64,000 bases of DNA, taken from an uncultured Paracoccaceae bacterium. GTDB lineage: Bacteria; Pseudomonadota; Alphaproteobacteria; Rhodobacterales; Rhodobacteraceae. The notes under the pieces were generated by a model. The model saw nothing but the letters and a program-made list of their open reading frames with translations. It searched no databases and was not told the DNA's origin. Below, piece by piece: positions 41,785-51,274 of this stretch. Position 1 is the stretch's first letter, and the number at the start of each line of letters is the position of its first letter. Where the stretch lies: the NCBI GenBank assembly GCA_958439195.1, contig OY288156.1, positions 62,001 through 126,000 on the forward strand, in the 5' to 3' direction. Position numbers and translations under genes: made by a program.

Positions 41785-42975
41785 TGATCGACAGCACCGC
41801 CCCCATGATGGAATAGACCAGCGCCCCCACAACGCCCCCGATAATCAGGGTCAGGATCGGCGTCAGCAGGCGCAAAAGACGCTGGGTGCTTTGGTCCAAC
41901 TGCCCCTGCACACTCTGCGACAGGGCCTCCAACACCGGGATCAGCGCATTCGCCTCTTCGCCCACGCGGAACAATTCCCGCACCATCGGCGGCAACCGCC
42001 CACCCTTTGCCAGCGCGACATGCGCCCGCTCGCCCCGCTCCAACGCCGCCGTCGCCGCGCGCAGATCGGGGGCAAAGGGGCCAACCGGATCGGCCTCTGC
42101 CATCCCGCGCAACGCCTCGGCCAAGGGGCGCCCCGCCTTCAACATCAACGCCAGCGACCGCACCAACGCCAGCAGCGCCGCATCCCGCATCAACGGCCCG
42201 AACAGCGGCAGGCGAAACACCACCCGCCCCCATCCCGCCCGCAGCCCCCAGATGACCACGGACACCCCGGACCCCAGCCCCAGCAAAAGCAACACCCACC
42301 ATCCCCGGATCAGTTCACCCAGCCCGTTGAAAAACGCCAGCGAAGCAGGCATGTCCCGCCCCTCGCCCTGAAACAGCGGGGCCAGCGCCGGGGCCAGCGT
42401 CAGCGCCACGATCAGCAGCACCGCCACCGCCGCCACGATCAGGATCGCCGGATACAGCAACGCCGTTGCCACCTGCCCGCGCAACTGATCCTGCAACCGC
42501 AACAGCCGCGCCAAATCGGTCAACTGTTCGGGCATCGCATCCGATTGCCCCCCCGCCCGCAACAGCGACAGGAACACCGGTGCCACCTTCGGCCCCGCCT
42601 GTTCAAACGCCGCCGCCAGCGGCATGCCTTCTGCCACCACCGCGCCGTCCGCTCCAGCCGGTCGCGCGTATCGGCCCGATCCGTGCCTTGCGCCAATATC
42701 CGCAACATCTCCAACGCGGGCAGGCGCACACGCAGCATGGTGGCCATCTGTTCCGCCAGCGCCGCCTGCTCGCCCAAGGCCAGCGCCCCGCCTGACAGGC
42801 TGATTTCGCGCTTCCACCACGGCTGCGATGCCGCCACCGCGCCTTCGGTCAACTCGACAACGGTCAGGCCCAGCGCCCGCAGCGTTTCCACCGCCGCCGC
42901 CTCGGACGGGCTGTCCAGCGTCCCGGTTTCCACCGTGCCGCGCGCGCCATAGGCCCTGTATCCATAGGTGGGCAT
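41768..42975 (-). pseudogene. gspF: type II secretion inner-membrane platform protein GspF, frameshifted
   Basis: The N-terminal part (MPTYGYRAYGARGTVET to LERTA) reads in one frame and the rest (VVAEGMPLAAAFEQAGPKV to the end) in another. The switch falls near 42641-42648. Adding one base there would restore a single protein of about 402 aa, the normal GspF length. Three membrane segments are kept in the C-terminal frame, for example LIVAAVAVLLIVALTLAP. GspF anchors the secretion ATPase platform. The break is either a real mutation, which would disable secretion, or a one-base sequencing error. Confidence 0.8.
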
Positions 42976-42998
42976 GGCCCCGCCCCCCGCCTTGCGCG

Positions 42999-45011
42999 CT
43001 ATTCGATCACATCGCTGACGGAATGGCGCGGGCGGCCCAACCCGCTTTCCAGCGTGGAATTCGCCCCCGACAGTTTCGTCCGCCAATAGGCCGTGGCTGA
43101 ATTGGCATCGTGATCGTTCAGAATCACCCGCGGCCGGATCAGGATCAGCAACTCGGTCCGGCCCCGGCGGCTGTCCTTGCTGCGGAACAGATTGCCCACC
43201 ACCGGAACGCGGCCCAGCCCCGGCACCTCTGACCGCGTCATCCGGTCGGATTCCTGCACCAACCCACCCAAAGCCAGCGTCTGCCCATCCACCAGCGCAA
43301 CCGAAGTCTGCACCTTGCGCTGCCGGATGGTCGGCGAATCGATGCCTGATGTTTCTGTCTCCGCCACGTCACTGACTTCCTGGCTGATCTCCAGCGTCAC
43401 CCGGCCTCCGGCCCCGATGCGCGGACGCACCCGCAGGATGATGCCGGTATCGCGGTATTCCACCTGGCTCAAGATCGGCGCACCCGCCGTCTGGTCCTGC
43501 GCTTGCGACGTCACGATCGGCACCTGATCACCGATTTGCAGGATGCCTTCCTTGTTGTCGATCACCATCAGCGTGGGGGCAGAGATGATCTTCACATCCG
43601 TCACCGCCGCCAGCGCCGACAGCGCAACATCCGCGCTGCCCGTGCCGAACACGGCGGTAAATCCGGTATCATTCCCCGCCACCGCCCCGGCCTGATTCGA
43701 AAAGCGGAAATCGAAATTCCCATTCTCGAAGAACCAGCGCGTGCCGATATCCAGACGGTCATTCAGCGTCACCTCGGCAATCGTCGCCTCCAGCAACACC
43801 TGACGTGCCGGGCTGTCCAACTCACGCAAAAGCCCCTCAATCTCGGCATGTTGCGCACGCGGCGCCCGCACGACCAGCGCATTTCGGCTGTCATCGGCGG
43901 CCACCCGCGTGCCCGTTGTAGCCCCCAGCGCGGCCTCGCCCTCGCCTTCCACCACATCCCCCGCGCCCAAGAGGTTGGCCAGAATCGGGGCCACCTCCAC
44001 CGCGCTGCGGTTTTGCAGGTTATAGGTCGCCAGATACTGCCCCGAACCGGGGCCGGGGCGATCAAGTTCCCGGATCCAGCCCACCGCGCGGTCCAGATAG
44101 GCCGCGCGCGACGAAATCACCAGAACCGACCCAAGCCGTTCATTCGGCACAAACTCCACCACACCGCGCAGCGCCCCGCCCTCTTCGGTTTCAAACAGAG
44201 CCTGCGCCTGTTCCACCACCGCCTCCGGTTCGCCCGATGTCAGCCGCACCAGAGCGACCGATTTGCCCGACAGCACATCAACGTCGAAAATATTCAACGC
44301 ATCCAGCGCACTTTCCGTCACATCCGCCGGGCCGGACAGCAACAGGATGTTGCGCCGCGAATCCGGCACCACGTTCAAACCCTGATCAATCTGCGGCTTC
44401 AGCAGGTTCAGCATCTCGGACGCCGACACATATTGCAGCGGCGCCACGATGATCGACGATCCGCCGCGCCCGCCCTGTCCGGCCAGACGGAAACTGGATG
44501 ATCCCGAAACCCCGGCCACGATCTGCACCGTGTCGCCCGATTTCTGCATCCGCGCGCCATTGGCCCCCAGCGCCGCATCGAACAGGTCCAGAAGCACCTC
44601 ACGCGGGACAGGGCTGGTGGTCTGGATCGTGATCCGCCCCTGCACGCCGTCGGCCACCACGTAATCCAGCCCCAAAGTATCGGCCAGCACCGCCTTTGCC
44701 GCGGCCTCGATGGACGCATTCACAAGGCTGATTTCCACATTCCCGCCGCCCGCTGTGCGAATCTCGGCCCGCGCGGCACTGTCTCCAAGCGCATCGCTGT
44801 CGAACACCACGTCCGATCCGCGCTGCATCGCAACCCTGTCGCCATCAGCGGCCAGCCCGAACCGCGCCCCGCCACTGCCGGATGCCCCGCTGCTGCGCGC
44901 CCCATCCGGGCCAAAAGCCCCGGCGCTGCGCCCACGGCTCTGCTCGACGCAAGCGCCCAGCAGCACCGCCACAGCGGCGCAAAATGCGATGACAACTCCC
45001 CGTTTACGCAT
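42999..45011 (-). CDS. gspD: type II secretion outer-membrane secretin GspD
   Basis: A 670-aa secretin. The N-terminus MRKRGVVIAFCAAVAVLLGAC looks like a lipoprotein signal with lipobox LLGAC and cysteine 21. N0 to N3 domains follow. The secretin core lies at about 430-640 with VPIVTSQAQDQ and VPGLGRVPVVGNLFRSK. It forms the outer-membrane channel. The gene lies 33 bp after the gspC-like gene and 23 bp before gspF. Confidence 0.93.
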   Translation of the reverse strand: MRKRGVVIAFCAAVAVLLGACVEQSRGRSAGAFGPDGARSSGASGSGGARFGLAADGDRVAMQRGSDVVFDSDALGDSAARAEIRTAGGGNVEISLVNASIEAAAKAVLADTLGLDYVVADGVQGRITIQTTSPVPREVLLDLFDAALGANGARMQKSGDTVQIVAGVSGSSSFRLAGQGGRGGSSIIVAPLQYVSASEMLNLLKPQIDQGLNVVPDSRRNILLLSGPADVTESALDALNIFDVDVLSGKSVALVRLTSGEPEAVVEQAQALFETEEGGALRGVVEFVPNERLGSVLVISSRAAYLDRAVGWIRELDRPGPGSGQYLATYNLQNRSAVEVAPILANLLGAGDVVEGEGEAALGATTGTRVAADDSRNALVVRAPRAQHAEIEGLLRELDSPARQVLLEATIAEVTLNDRLDIGTRWFFENGNFDFRFSNQAGAVAGNDTGFTAVFGTGSADVALSALAAVTDVKIISAPTLMVIDNKEGILQIGDQVPIVTSQAQDQTAGAPILSQVEYRDTGIILRVRPRIGAGGRVTLEISQEVSDVAETETSGIDSPTIRQRKVQTSVALVDGQTLALGGLVQESDRMTRSEVPGLGRVPVVGNLFRSKDSRRGRTELLILIRPRVILNDHDANSATAYWRTKLSGANSTLESGLGRPRHSVSDVIE

Positions 45012-45044
45012 GGCGTGATGACCCCGAACCCTGTTCCGGCTTAG

Positions 45045-45533
45045 CTACTGCCCGAACATATTAACAGTTATTTCTTTACCTTCATTTCGCAGAACAACCT
45101 GATCCCGGCCAATGCGAAGCACTTTAAATCCTTGAAATTCTTCACCTTCTTGCAAGATCACATCTGGTGTGTCCGGGGCAAGCGACAGGATGGCACGGGG
45201 GCGGTTGCCATCATTCAAATAGCCCAGCATCCGAACAGGGGGGGGAAGGGGGGTGGATTCAGGGGTGGGGGATTCGGTCTGCACCACCGTCTCAACGGGC
45301 TGCCGACCGGGTTGAAAAAGCGGCCGCGCGCTCAGGCTGTCCAAATCAACCGCCGTCACCTGCCCCCCGACGTCGGGCGCATCCGCCCCGCTTTGGGCAG
45401 GTCCGGTCGTGCCTGCGCGGCCCTGCCCATCGGGCACAGTTGCCGCCACCTCCAGCGCATCCAACCGCACCAGCGCCAGCACGGCCACCGCCCCGATCAG
45501 CGCCAGATGCAACACGGGCGGCCACCAGCGCAT
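45045..45533 (-). CDS. gspC: type II secretion GspC-like protein
   Basis: A 162-aa protein with one N-terminal membrane segment (LHLALIGAVAVLALVRL). A disordered proline- and threonine-rich linker follows, and then a short HR-like domain (VRMLGYLNDGNRPRAILS, EGEEFQGFKVLRIGRDQV) that would contact the secretin. It lacks the PDZ domain of long GspC proteins. The start at 45533 overlaps the gspM stop by 1 bp. Confidence 0.75.
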   Translation of the reverse strand: MRWWPPVLHLALIGAVAVLALVRLDALEVAATVPDGQGRAGTTGPAQSGADAPDVGGQVTAVDLDSLSARPLFQPGRQPVETVVQTESPTPESTPLPPPVRMLGYLNDGNRPRAILSLAPDTPDVILQEGEEFQGFKVLRIGRDQVVLRNEGKEITVNMFGQ

Positions 45534-46078
45534 CACCCCGCCCCCCCGTTCAGCAATCCCCAAACCGTCAACCGCAGCGACAAACGCAGCGCAACCCGCC
45601 CGTCCATATCCTGCGCCACATCCTGCGGCACCAACATCAGCGACGACAGGCCCAACCGGGGGGCCTGCCGTTCCAGCGCATCCAGAAACGCCATCACATC
45701 CGGCAGATCGCCCTCGCCCTCCACCGTCAACGCGGCCGCAGGCAGGGTCAACCCGTCTGGCGGCACCCCTGCTGCCAGACTGGACAGCGCCACATCATGC
45801 GCCCGCGCCAAACGTGTCAGCCGTTCCTGCATCGCCACCCCGGCCTCGGCCACCCCGGCCTGCGGCAACACCACGTCGGCAGGCAGCGCCGCATCGTCGT
45901 CGGCGGCCTGAAATCCCGCAATCCGCGTCTCCAGCGCCGCCACCTCGGCCCGCGCCTCGGCCAAGGCATCCGCCGTCCCCGCCACCCGCGCCTGCAACGG
46001 CCCCGTGGCCAGCCAGAACCCGCCCGCTGCAACAACAATCCCCAGCAGCGCAAGGATCAAGCCCATAATCCGGCTCAT
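45533..46078 (-). CDS. gspM: type II secretion protein GspM
   Basis: A 181-aa protein with one N-terminal membrane segment (MGLILALLGIVVAAGGFWL). A coiled-coil-like region (DALAEARAEVAALETRI) and a small C-terminal ferredoxin-like domain follow, the GspM layout. It stabilises GspL in the inner membrane. Its start overlaps gspL by 4 bp. Confidence 0.78.
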   Translation of the reverse strand: MSRIMGLILALLGIVVAAGGFWLATGPLQARVAGTADALAEARAEVAALETRIAGFQAADDDAALPADVVLPQAGVAEAGVAMQERLTRLARAHDVALSSLAAGVPPDGLTLPAAALTVEGEGDLPDVMAFLDALERQAPRLGLSSLMLVPQDVAQDMDGRVALRLSLRLTVWGLLNGGAG

Positions 46079-47082
46079 TCCCCACCCCCATCCGCCACAG
46101 CGACATTCAGCAAGAACCGCCGCGCGCCGCTGTCATCCTGCACTGTCACCGCGCCATCCAGATCAACCCGCGCCACCCAGGGCAGGGGGCGGATGGCGGC
46201 AATGACCTGCCCTATCTCCACCTCCGCAAACCCCGACAGGCGCAACTGTTCGCCCTCCAGCGCAAAGCTGGAAATCCACACCTCATCGCCCAGCACGCGG
46301 GTCAGATCGGCCAGCATCGGCAGGCGGCGGTTGTCACGCGCCAGCCGTGCCAGATCGGCCATCCGCGCCGTGCCGATGGCATTCCTCGCCTCTGCCTCGG
46401 CCCGCGCCGCGGCGGCGCTGTCGCGCAGCGTGGCCACGCGGGCGGTTTCCTCGGCCAGCGCAGCATTCAACCCGGCCAAGCGCCAGCCCTGCACCCCGAC
46501 CACCAACAAAAGCAGCGCCAGCGCCGCCACAGGCGCGGCCCGGTTCCAGAACCGTTCGGGCGCATCGGTCTGCGCCCGCGCGTCGATCAACGGCGGCGCG
46601 TCCACGCCATCAATCATCACCCGCCGCACCGTCACCTCGACCTCGCGCAGCAGCTCTGTCAGCCGCGCCTCTTTCAGGATGAACACGTCCGCGCCATCCG
46701 CCACGGGAACATGCCGCCAAACCAAGCCCTCCGCCTGCCCCGGCATGGATTGGCGCATCTGAATGGCCACCGCGCCGCCCAGATCGCGCCGCCCCACACC
46801 GGGCAGGGCCAACCCCCGCCGCAAGAACAACTCCGGCGCAAGCCGCAGGTCCACCGCCCCGCGCCGTCCCGCCATCAACAGCGCCGCACGGGCCGGGTCT
46901 GTCAGGGGCAGCGTATCAATGCGCACCGACCGAACGGCGCGCGGCGGCAACCCGGCCCGCAGCAGAAAGGCCGGGATCACCCCGTCTGTCATCCGTTCCG
47001 CCAACCCTTGCCACGGCGCCCCTGCCTGCCCCACCCGATCCCCCGATCGCACCCGCCCGCAACGGACGGGCCAAAAGTTCAT
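46075..47082 (-). CDS. gspL: type II secretion protein GspL
   Basis: A 335-aa protein. The N-terminal half is the cytoplasmic actin-like domain that binds GspE. A membrane segment (VAALALLLLVVGVQGWRL) and a periplasmic domain follow (LARLARDNRRLPMLADLTRVL and so on). The start at 47082 is the first ATG that does not overlap the divergent gspE. It opens the minus-strand operon gspL-M-C-D-F-I-J. The gspE start lies 68 bp away. Confidence 0.78.
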   Translation of the reverse strand: MNFWPVRCGRVRSGDRVGQAGAPWQGLAERMTDGVIPAFLLRAGLPPRAVRSVRIDTLPLTDPARAALLMAGRRGAVDLRLAPELFLRRGLALPGVGRRDLGGAVAIQMRQSMPGQAEGLVWRHVPVADGADVFILKEARLTELLREVEVTVRRVMIDGVDAPPLIDARAQTDAPERFWNRAAPVAALALLLLVVGVQGWRLAGLNAALAEETARVATLRDSAAAARAEAEARNAIGTARMADLARLARDNRRLPMLADLTRVLGDEVWISSFALEGEQLRLSGFAEVEIGQVIAAIRPLPWVARVDLDGAVTVQDDSGARRFLLNVAVADGGGE

Positions 47083-47150
47083 TGACGCGATGCCCGCTCC
47101 TGCGCTCACCTGCTTTACGATTATTAAACAGACCGGGACGGAGCACGCCA

Positions 47151-48572
47151 GTGGCAACCTTGAACGCCGATCTTGCCCGCCTGCTGGCTGAACGTGGTGC
47201 CATTCTAGCCGCCGATCTGACCCGCGCACAGGATCAGGCGGCGGCGGAAAATGCCCTCCTCCACCGTATCCTCATCGACCGTGGTCTGGCAGACGAGGAT
47301 GTCGTCCTTCCCGCCCTCGCCGCCGCGCTGGCCATCCCCTTTGCCGCCGATCCATGGTCCTGCGCGCCACCGGATCGCCCAGCGATGGATCGCCTGACCC
47401 TGCCGTTCCTGCGCAGCCGCGCCGCTGTGCCGCTCATGGCAGCCACAGGCCCGCAACCCGTTCTGATGGCCGATCCGGCCGATACCGCGCTTGTGGCCGA
47501 ACTCTCTTTCCATCTCGACCGCCCCGTCACGCCCCAAGGGGCAACCCTGCGCACTATCCGCGCCCTATTGGCCGACAGCGCCCAAGACGCCGCCGCCCCC
47601 GCCGCCCCCCTCGCCGATTCTGGCAACGATACTCCGGCCCAAAGCGATGACGGCCCCGTCATCCGCTTTGTCGCCGAAACCCTGGCCGAAGCCGTCGCCG
47701 CCGGTGCCTCCGACATCCATTTCGAAGCACTCCCCTCCGGCCTCGCCATCCGCCAGCGCATCAACGGCCTGCTCGGCCCGATGAACACCGATCCGGGCAT
47801 CCCCGCCGCCACCGTCTTTGCCCGGCTCAAGGTGATGGCCCGCGCCAACGTGGCCGAACGCCGCCTTCCCCAAGACGCGCGCTTCTCGGCCACCTTCTCC
47901 GGGCGTCGCATCGATTTTCGCCTCTCCTCCCTGCCCACGCAGAACGGCGAAAGCATTGTCCTGCGCGTCTTGGACCCACAGGCCCTGCGCCTCGGCTGGG
48001 ATCGGCTTGGCTTTGCCCCCGACATGGTCGCCCGCATCACCACCGCCATCGAACGCCCCAGCGGACTGTTCCTTGTCACCGGCCCCACCGGATCGGGCAA
48101 GACCACCACGCTTTACACCGCGCTTCAGCATCTGAATTCCAACCGCCGCAAGATCGTGACAGTCGAAGATCCCGTCGAATACAGCCTTCCGGGCGTGCAA
48201 CAGGTGCAGGTTCAGGAAGACATCGGCCTGACCTTTGCCCGCGTCCTGCGGTCGATCCTGCGCCACGATCCGAACGTCATCATGGTGGGCGAAATTCGTG
48301 ATCCCGAAACCGCCGAAATCGCCTGCCGCGCGGCACAGGTGGGGCGGATGGTCCTGTCCACCCTGCACACCCGCGATGCAAGGGGCGCCCGCACCCGCCT
48401 GGTCGATCTGGGGGTGCCCGATTACATCGTGGGCGATGTCCTGCGCGGGGTTCTTGCTCAGAACCTCGCCCTGTCGGACTGCCCCGACTGCAACGGCGCC
48501 GGTTGCCGCACCTGCGGCTTTACCGGCTCTGCCGCCCGCCGACTCGAAGCAGAGCTGATCACCACAGAATAG
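47151..48572 (+). CDS. gspE: type II secretion ATPase GspE
   Basis: A 473-aa ATPase beginning at GTG 47151 (VATLNADLARLLAERG), preceded by CGGAG. Walker A is GPTGSGKTTTLYTAL and Walker B MVGEIRDPETAEIA. The C-terminal zinc motif CPDCNGAGCRTCG has the CX2C-X4-CX2C spacing. It powers pseudopilus assembly. It is the only gsp gene at this end on the plus strand, divergent from gspL. The open frame from 47082 overlaps gspL and is rejected. Confidence 0.93.
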   Translation: MATLNADLARLLAERGAILAADLTRAQDQAAAENALLHRILIDRGLADEDVVLPALAAALAIPFAADPWSCAPPDRPAMDRLTLPFLRSRAAVPLMAATGPQPVLMADPADTALVAELSFHLDRPVTPQGATLRTIRALLADSAQDAAAPAAPLADSGNDTPAQSDDGPVIRFVAETLAEAVAAGASDIHFEALPSGLAIRQRINGLLGPMNTDPGIPAATVFARLKVMARANVAERRLPQDARFSATFSGRRIDFRLSSLPTQNGESIVLRVLDPQALRLGWDRLGFAPDMVARITTAIERPSGLFLVTGPTGSGKTTTLYTALQHLNSNRRKIVTVEDPVEYSLPGVQQVQVQEDIGLTFARVLRSILRHDPNVIMVGEIRDPETAEIACRAAQVGRMVLSTLHTRDARGARTRLVDLGVPDYIVGDVLRGVLAQNLALSDCPDCNGAGCRTCGFTGSAARRLEAELITTE

Positions 48573-48931
48573 GGGCATCCCCCTCCCGTTTTGGGGAAAT
48601 GCCCAAAAATCAGCCGTTTCCCACAGGTTTTTTCGCTATTTCATAACCTTAGGTTGTGTCATCAGACTTTGGTCTGATGCTGTGCATAGACCTCTGGCAG
48701 AGGTTCGCACCCCCCCAAAATGATACCCTCAATCTTGGCAAAACTGTCCCTCGCCATATTCCGGCGGTGTCAGGGCAAATTGGTAATGCCGCAAGGCTGC
48801 CCAGACGGGCGCTGCGCGGTGGGGGTCGGGCAAGGGCTCTCGTAGCAGAACGGCAACGCATTCCGGTTGCCAAAGGCAGATGGCGAAAACCGCGCCGGGG
48901 GCTGAGCGCGGATCAACCAACGGGGTCACAT
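48573..48931. other. intergenic region upstream of the multicopper oxidase
   Basis: A 359-bp gap. The first 120 bases are AT-richer, with the dyad AACCTTAGGTT at 48645-48655 and the shared palindrome at 48661-48678. The rest stays open in the oxidase frame (an alternative start at 48656), but the translation is low-complexity and precedes a clear Tat signal. It is taken as untranslated leader. Confidence 0.55.
48661..48678. promoter_or_regulatory. 18-bp palindrome upstream of the multicopper oxidase (copy 2)
   Basis: ATCAGACTTTGGTCTGAT differs at a single base from the palindrome at 28792-28809. It lies 254 bp before the oxidase start. Its 7-bp outer arms (ATCAGAC and GTCTGAT) are perfect. 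Together with copy 1 it suggests a shared regulator. Confidence 0.55.
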
Positions 48932-51262
48932 ATGTATCTTTCCAAAGACGCATCGCGCGCGCAAATCCGCGAGGCACAGAATGCCCGCAACAACCGCGCA
49001 GAAATTGTCAGGGCGCTGTCCACCGGTCAGGTCACACGGCGCGAGCTTTTCAAATGGGGCATTTTCACCACGGCAGGCACGCTTGCCCTGACCAACGGGC
49101 TAAGCCCGTATGCCCACAGCCAGATCCTTCCCTCCATCCCCACCGGCACCCCGCGCAGTCCGCTTTATGGCGTGGCGCCCTTCACCCAACCCATGCCGCG
49201 CCTGAACGAACAGTTGCCGCATGATCTGACCCCGGTCACCCAGGGCAATGAGGTGATGCTGCAATGGAACGGACTTCCCGACGAACCCTATTCCAAACGC
49301 ACGTCCTGGCACACGGAATATTCCGCCACCGGTGGCAACCCGCTCTATGCCAATCCCCTCACCGGGCGCGGCCCGATGGAGGGTCGCCCGCCAGGCGAAT
49401 ATTTCGCCCATCAGCGCTGGCTCGAATACCTGCCCAAAAAGGGCTATCTGATGTCGCTGGGCTGCCCGGATGCGCTGGTATCCTTTCACCCCGGCTTTCC
49501 GTTGCAGGTGGATGACAAGATCTGGTCCTTTGGCCCCGGTCGCCTGTCCGGTGGCCTGCTGCCGCCACCGCTTCTGAAGGTGCGCTATGGCGAACCGGTG
49601 CTGTTCCGGCATTACAACAACGTGTCGCTGACCCAGGATCAGAATGGCGGCTTTGGCTCCATCAGCCAGACCACGCACAACCACAATGGCCACAACGCCT
49701 CGACATCGGACGGCGCGTCGAACGCGCATTTCTACCCCGGCCAGTTCTATGATTATCACTGGTCCACCACATTGGCCCGCGCCGACATGACGAACCCGTT
49801 GGCCACGGATCCCCGCGCCTCTGGGCCGGATGGCAATGGCGGTCTGGTCAACGTGCCGGGCGATTACCGCGAATTGCAGGGCACGCTCTGGTTCCACGAT
49901 CACCGCTTCTTCTACACGGCCGAAAACGTCTACAAGGGCCATGTCGGAATGATGAACTACTATTCGGGAAAGGATCGCGGGAACGAGGCGCTGCAAGATG
50001 GCGTCAACCTGCGCCTGCCGTCGGGCATGATGCTGGATTACGGCAACACCGATTTTGACGTGAACATCATGCTGTCCGACGCCGCATCAGACCCGGATGG
50101 CCAACTGTTCTTTGACATCTTCGATACCGAAGGTTTCCTGGGCGACCTGCTTCTGGTGAATTTCGCCTACAAGCCATTCTTCGAAGTGATGCCGCGCAAA
50201 TACCGGTTGCGGCTGCTCTGCGCCTCCATGTCGCGCTGGTATAAACTGGCCTTGGTCAATCAGGCCGGCAAGGTTGTTCCGATGCAGATCATTGCCACCG
50301 ATGGCAACCTGATCACCAACCCGGTCACCGTCAGCCAGCTTGACCAACTGTCCACCGGCGAACGACTGGATGTGGTGATCGACTTCTCGCAATTCCTGAT
50401 CGGTGAAAAACTGTATCTGGTGAACCTTCTGGAATTCGAAGACGGGCGCGGGCCAAAGGAAAAACTTTCCCTCCGGGATGCCCTTCAGGGCAAGACGAAC
50501 GATCCCGGCGTCGGCCGCGTGATGGAATTCCGCATCACCCGCCACATGGCCAGCGTCGACATGCCCGGCTATGTCTATGACATAACCAAAACCAAAGACC
50601 GTGACCGCAGCCGCGTTCCGGCCCGCCTGACAGACCCGATCCCCATCGTCGCCCCGGTGCGGGAACGGGTGATCGAATTCAAGCGTGGCGCCGATGATGC
50701 CCGTGATGCCACGGTCAACGGTTGCTTCCCGTCATGCCCGCTGGAACGCGAAACCCCTTGGGGCATCCGCATCAACGGCGAAGACACCCATTCCCTCAAC
50801 GCCAACCGCATATCCATGCTGGTCCCGCGTCCGGGCGAGGTGGAACATTGGACGCTGCTGAACGGTGGTGGCGGCTGGGATCATCCGGCGCATCTGCATT
50901 TCGAAGAAGGCGTCACCATCTCGCGTACCGGCTTTGCGATGGGTGCCGCAGAAAAGGGCGCGCGCAAGGATGTCTGGTGGCTGGGCGAAGGTGGGTCCGT
51001 CAAGATTCAGGTCCGCTTTGGCGAATATGGCGGGGCTTATGTTACCCATTGCCACAACACCGTTCACGAAGATGCTGCGATGTTGTTGCGCTATGACGTG
51101 CTGACCGATCCCAACAACCCGCGCAACTCGCAAACCCACGTGCAGGTCATCCCCACGCCAAACCCAACCCCGGACGGCGTGACCTATGTGATGCCGGAAA
51201 TCCTGCCCGAAGGGAATCCCTTCCACCGCAGCTTCCGTCCCTTCCCGCGAACCTCGACGTAA
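48932..51262 (+). CDS. Tat-exported multicopper oxidase
   Basis: A 776-aa protein. The N-terminus has a twin-arginine signal (TRRELFKWGIFTTAG, residues 35-49). Copper motifs appear in order: HNHNGHN in the first cupredoxin region, WFHDH, HPAHLHFEEG, and HCHNTVHEDAAML. The last supplies the T1/T3 ligands, with an axial methionine 10 residues after the cysteine. All are consistent with a laccase/bilirubin-oxidase-like enzyme reducing O2 to water. The natural substrate, perhaps Mn(II), bilirubin-like or phenolic, is unknown. It is followed after 12 bp by the SenC-cytochrome c gene, a likely copper-delivery partner. Confidence 0.9.
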   Translation: MYLSKDASRAQIREAQNARNNRAEIVRALSTGQVTRRELFKWGIFTTAGTLALTNGLSPYAHSQILPSIPTGTPRSPLYGVAPFTQPMPRLNEQLPHDLTPVTQGNEVMLQWNGLPDEPYSKRTSWHTEYSATGGNPLYANPLTGRGPMEGRPPGEYFAHQRWLEYLPKKGYLMSLGCPDALVSFHPGFPLQVDDKIWSFGPGRLSGGLLPPPLLKVRYGEPVLFRHYNNVSLTQDQNGGFGSISQTTHNHNGHNASTSDGASNAHFYPGQFYDYHWSTTLARADMTNPLATDPRASGPDGNGGLVNVPGDYRELQGTLWFHDHRFFYTAENVYKGHVGMMNYYSGKDRGNEALQDGVNLRLPSGMMLDYGNTDFDVNIMLSDAASDPDGQLFFDIFDTEGFLGDLLLVNFAYKPFFEVMPRKYRLRLLCASMSRWYKLALVNQAGKVVPMQIIATDGNLITNPVTVSQLDQLSTGERLDVVIDFSQFLIGEKLYLVNLLEFEDGRGPKEKLSLRDALQGKTNDPGVGRVMEFRITRHMASVDMPGYVYDITKTKDRDRSRVPARLTDPIPIVAPVRERVIEFKRGADDARDATVNGCFPSCPLERETPWGIRINGEDTHSLNANRISMLVPRPGEVEHWTLLNGGGGWDHPAHLHFEEGVTISRTGFAMGAAEKGARKDVWWLGEGGSVKIQVRFGEYGGAYVTHCHNTVHEDAAMLLRYDVLTDPNNPRNSQTHVQVIPTPNPTPDGVTYVMPEILPEGNPFHRSFRPFPRTST

Positions 51263-51274
51263 AGGGCGGGCAAG

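Noticed and set aside
41564..42952. 462-aa plus-strand open frame across gspF
   Set aside because: It is very rich in Gln, His and Arg and lies opposite gspF and gspI. No domain is visible. It cannot explain the gspF frameshift.
48656..48931. In-frame extension of the multicopper oxidase to 48656
   Set aside because: The extra 92 residues are low-complexity and precede a clear Tat signal; the extension overlaps the palindromic regulatory site.
49100..49996. 298-aa minus-strand open frame inside the multicopper oxidase
   Set aside because: The oxidase frame has all copper motifs in order; the antisense frame has no supporting feature.
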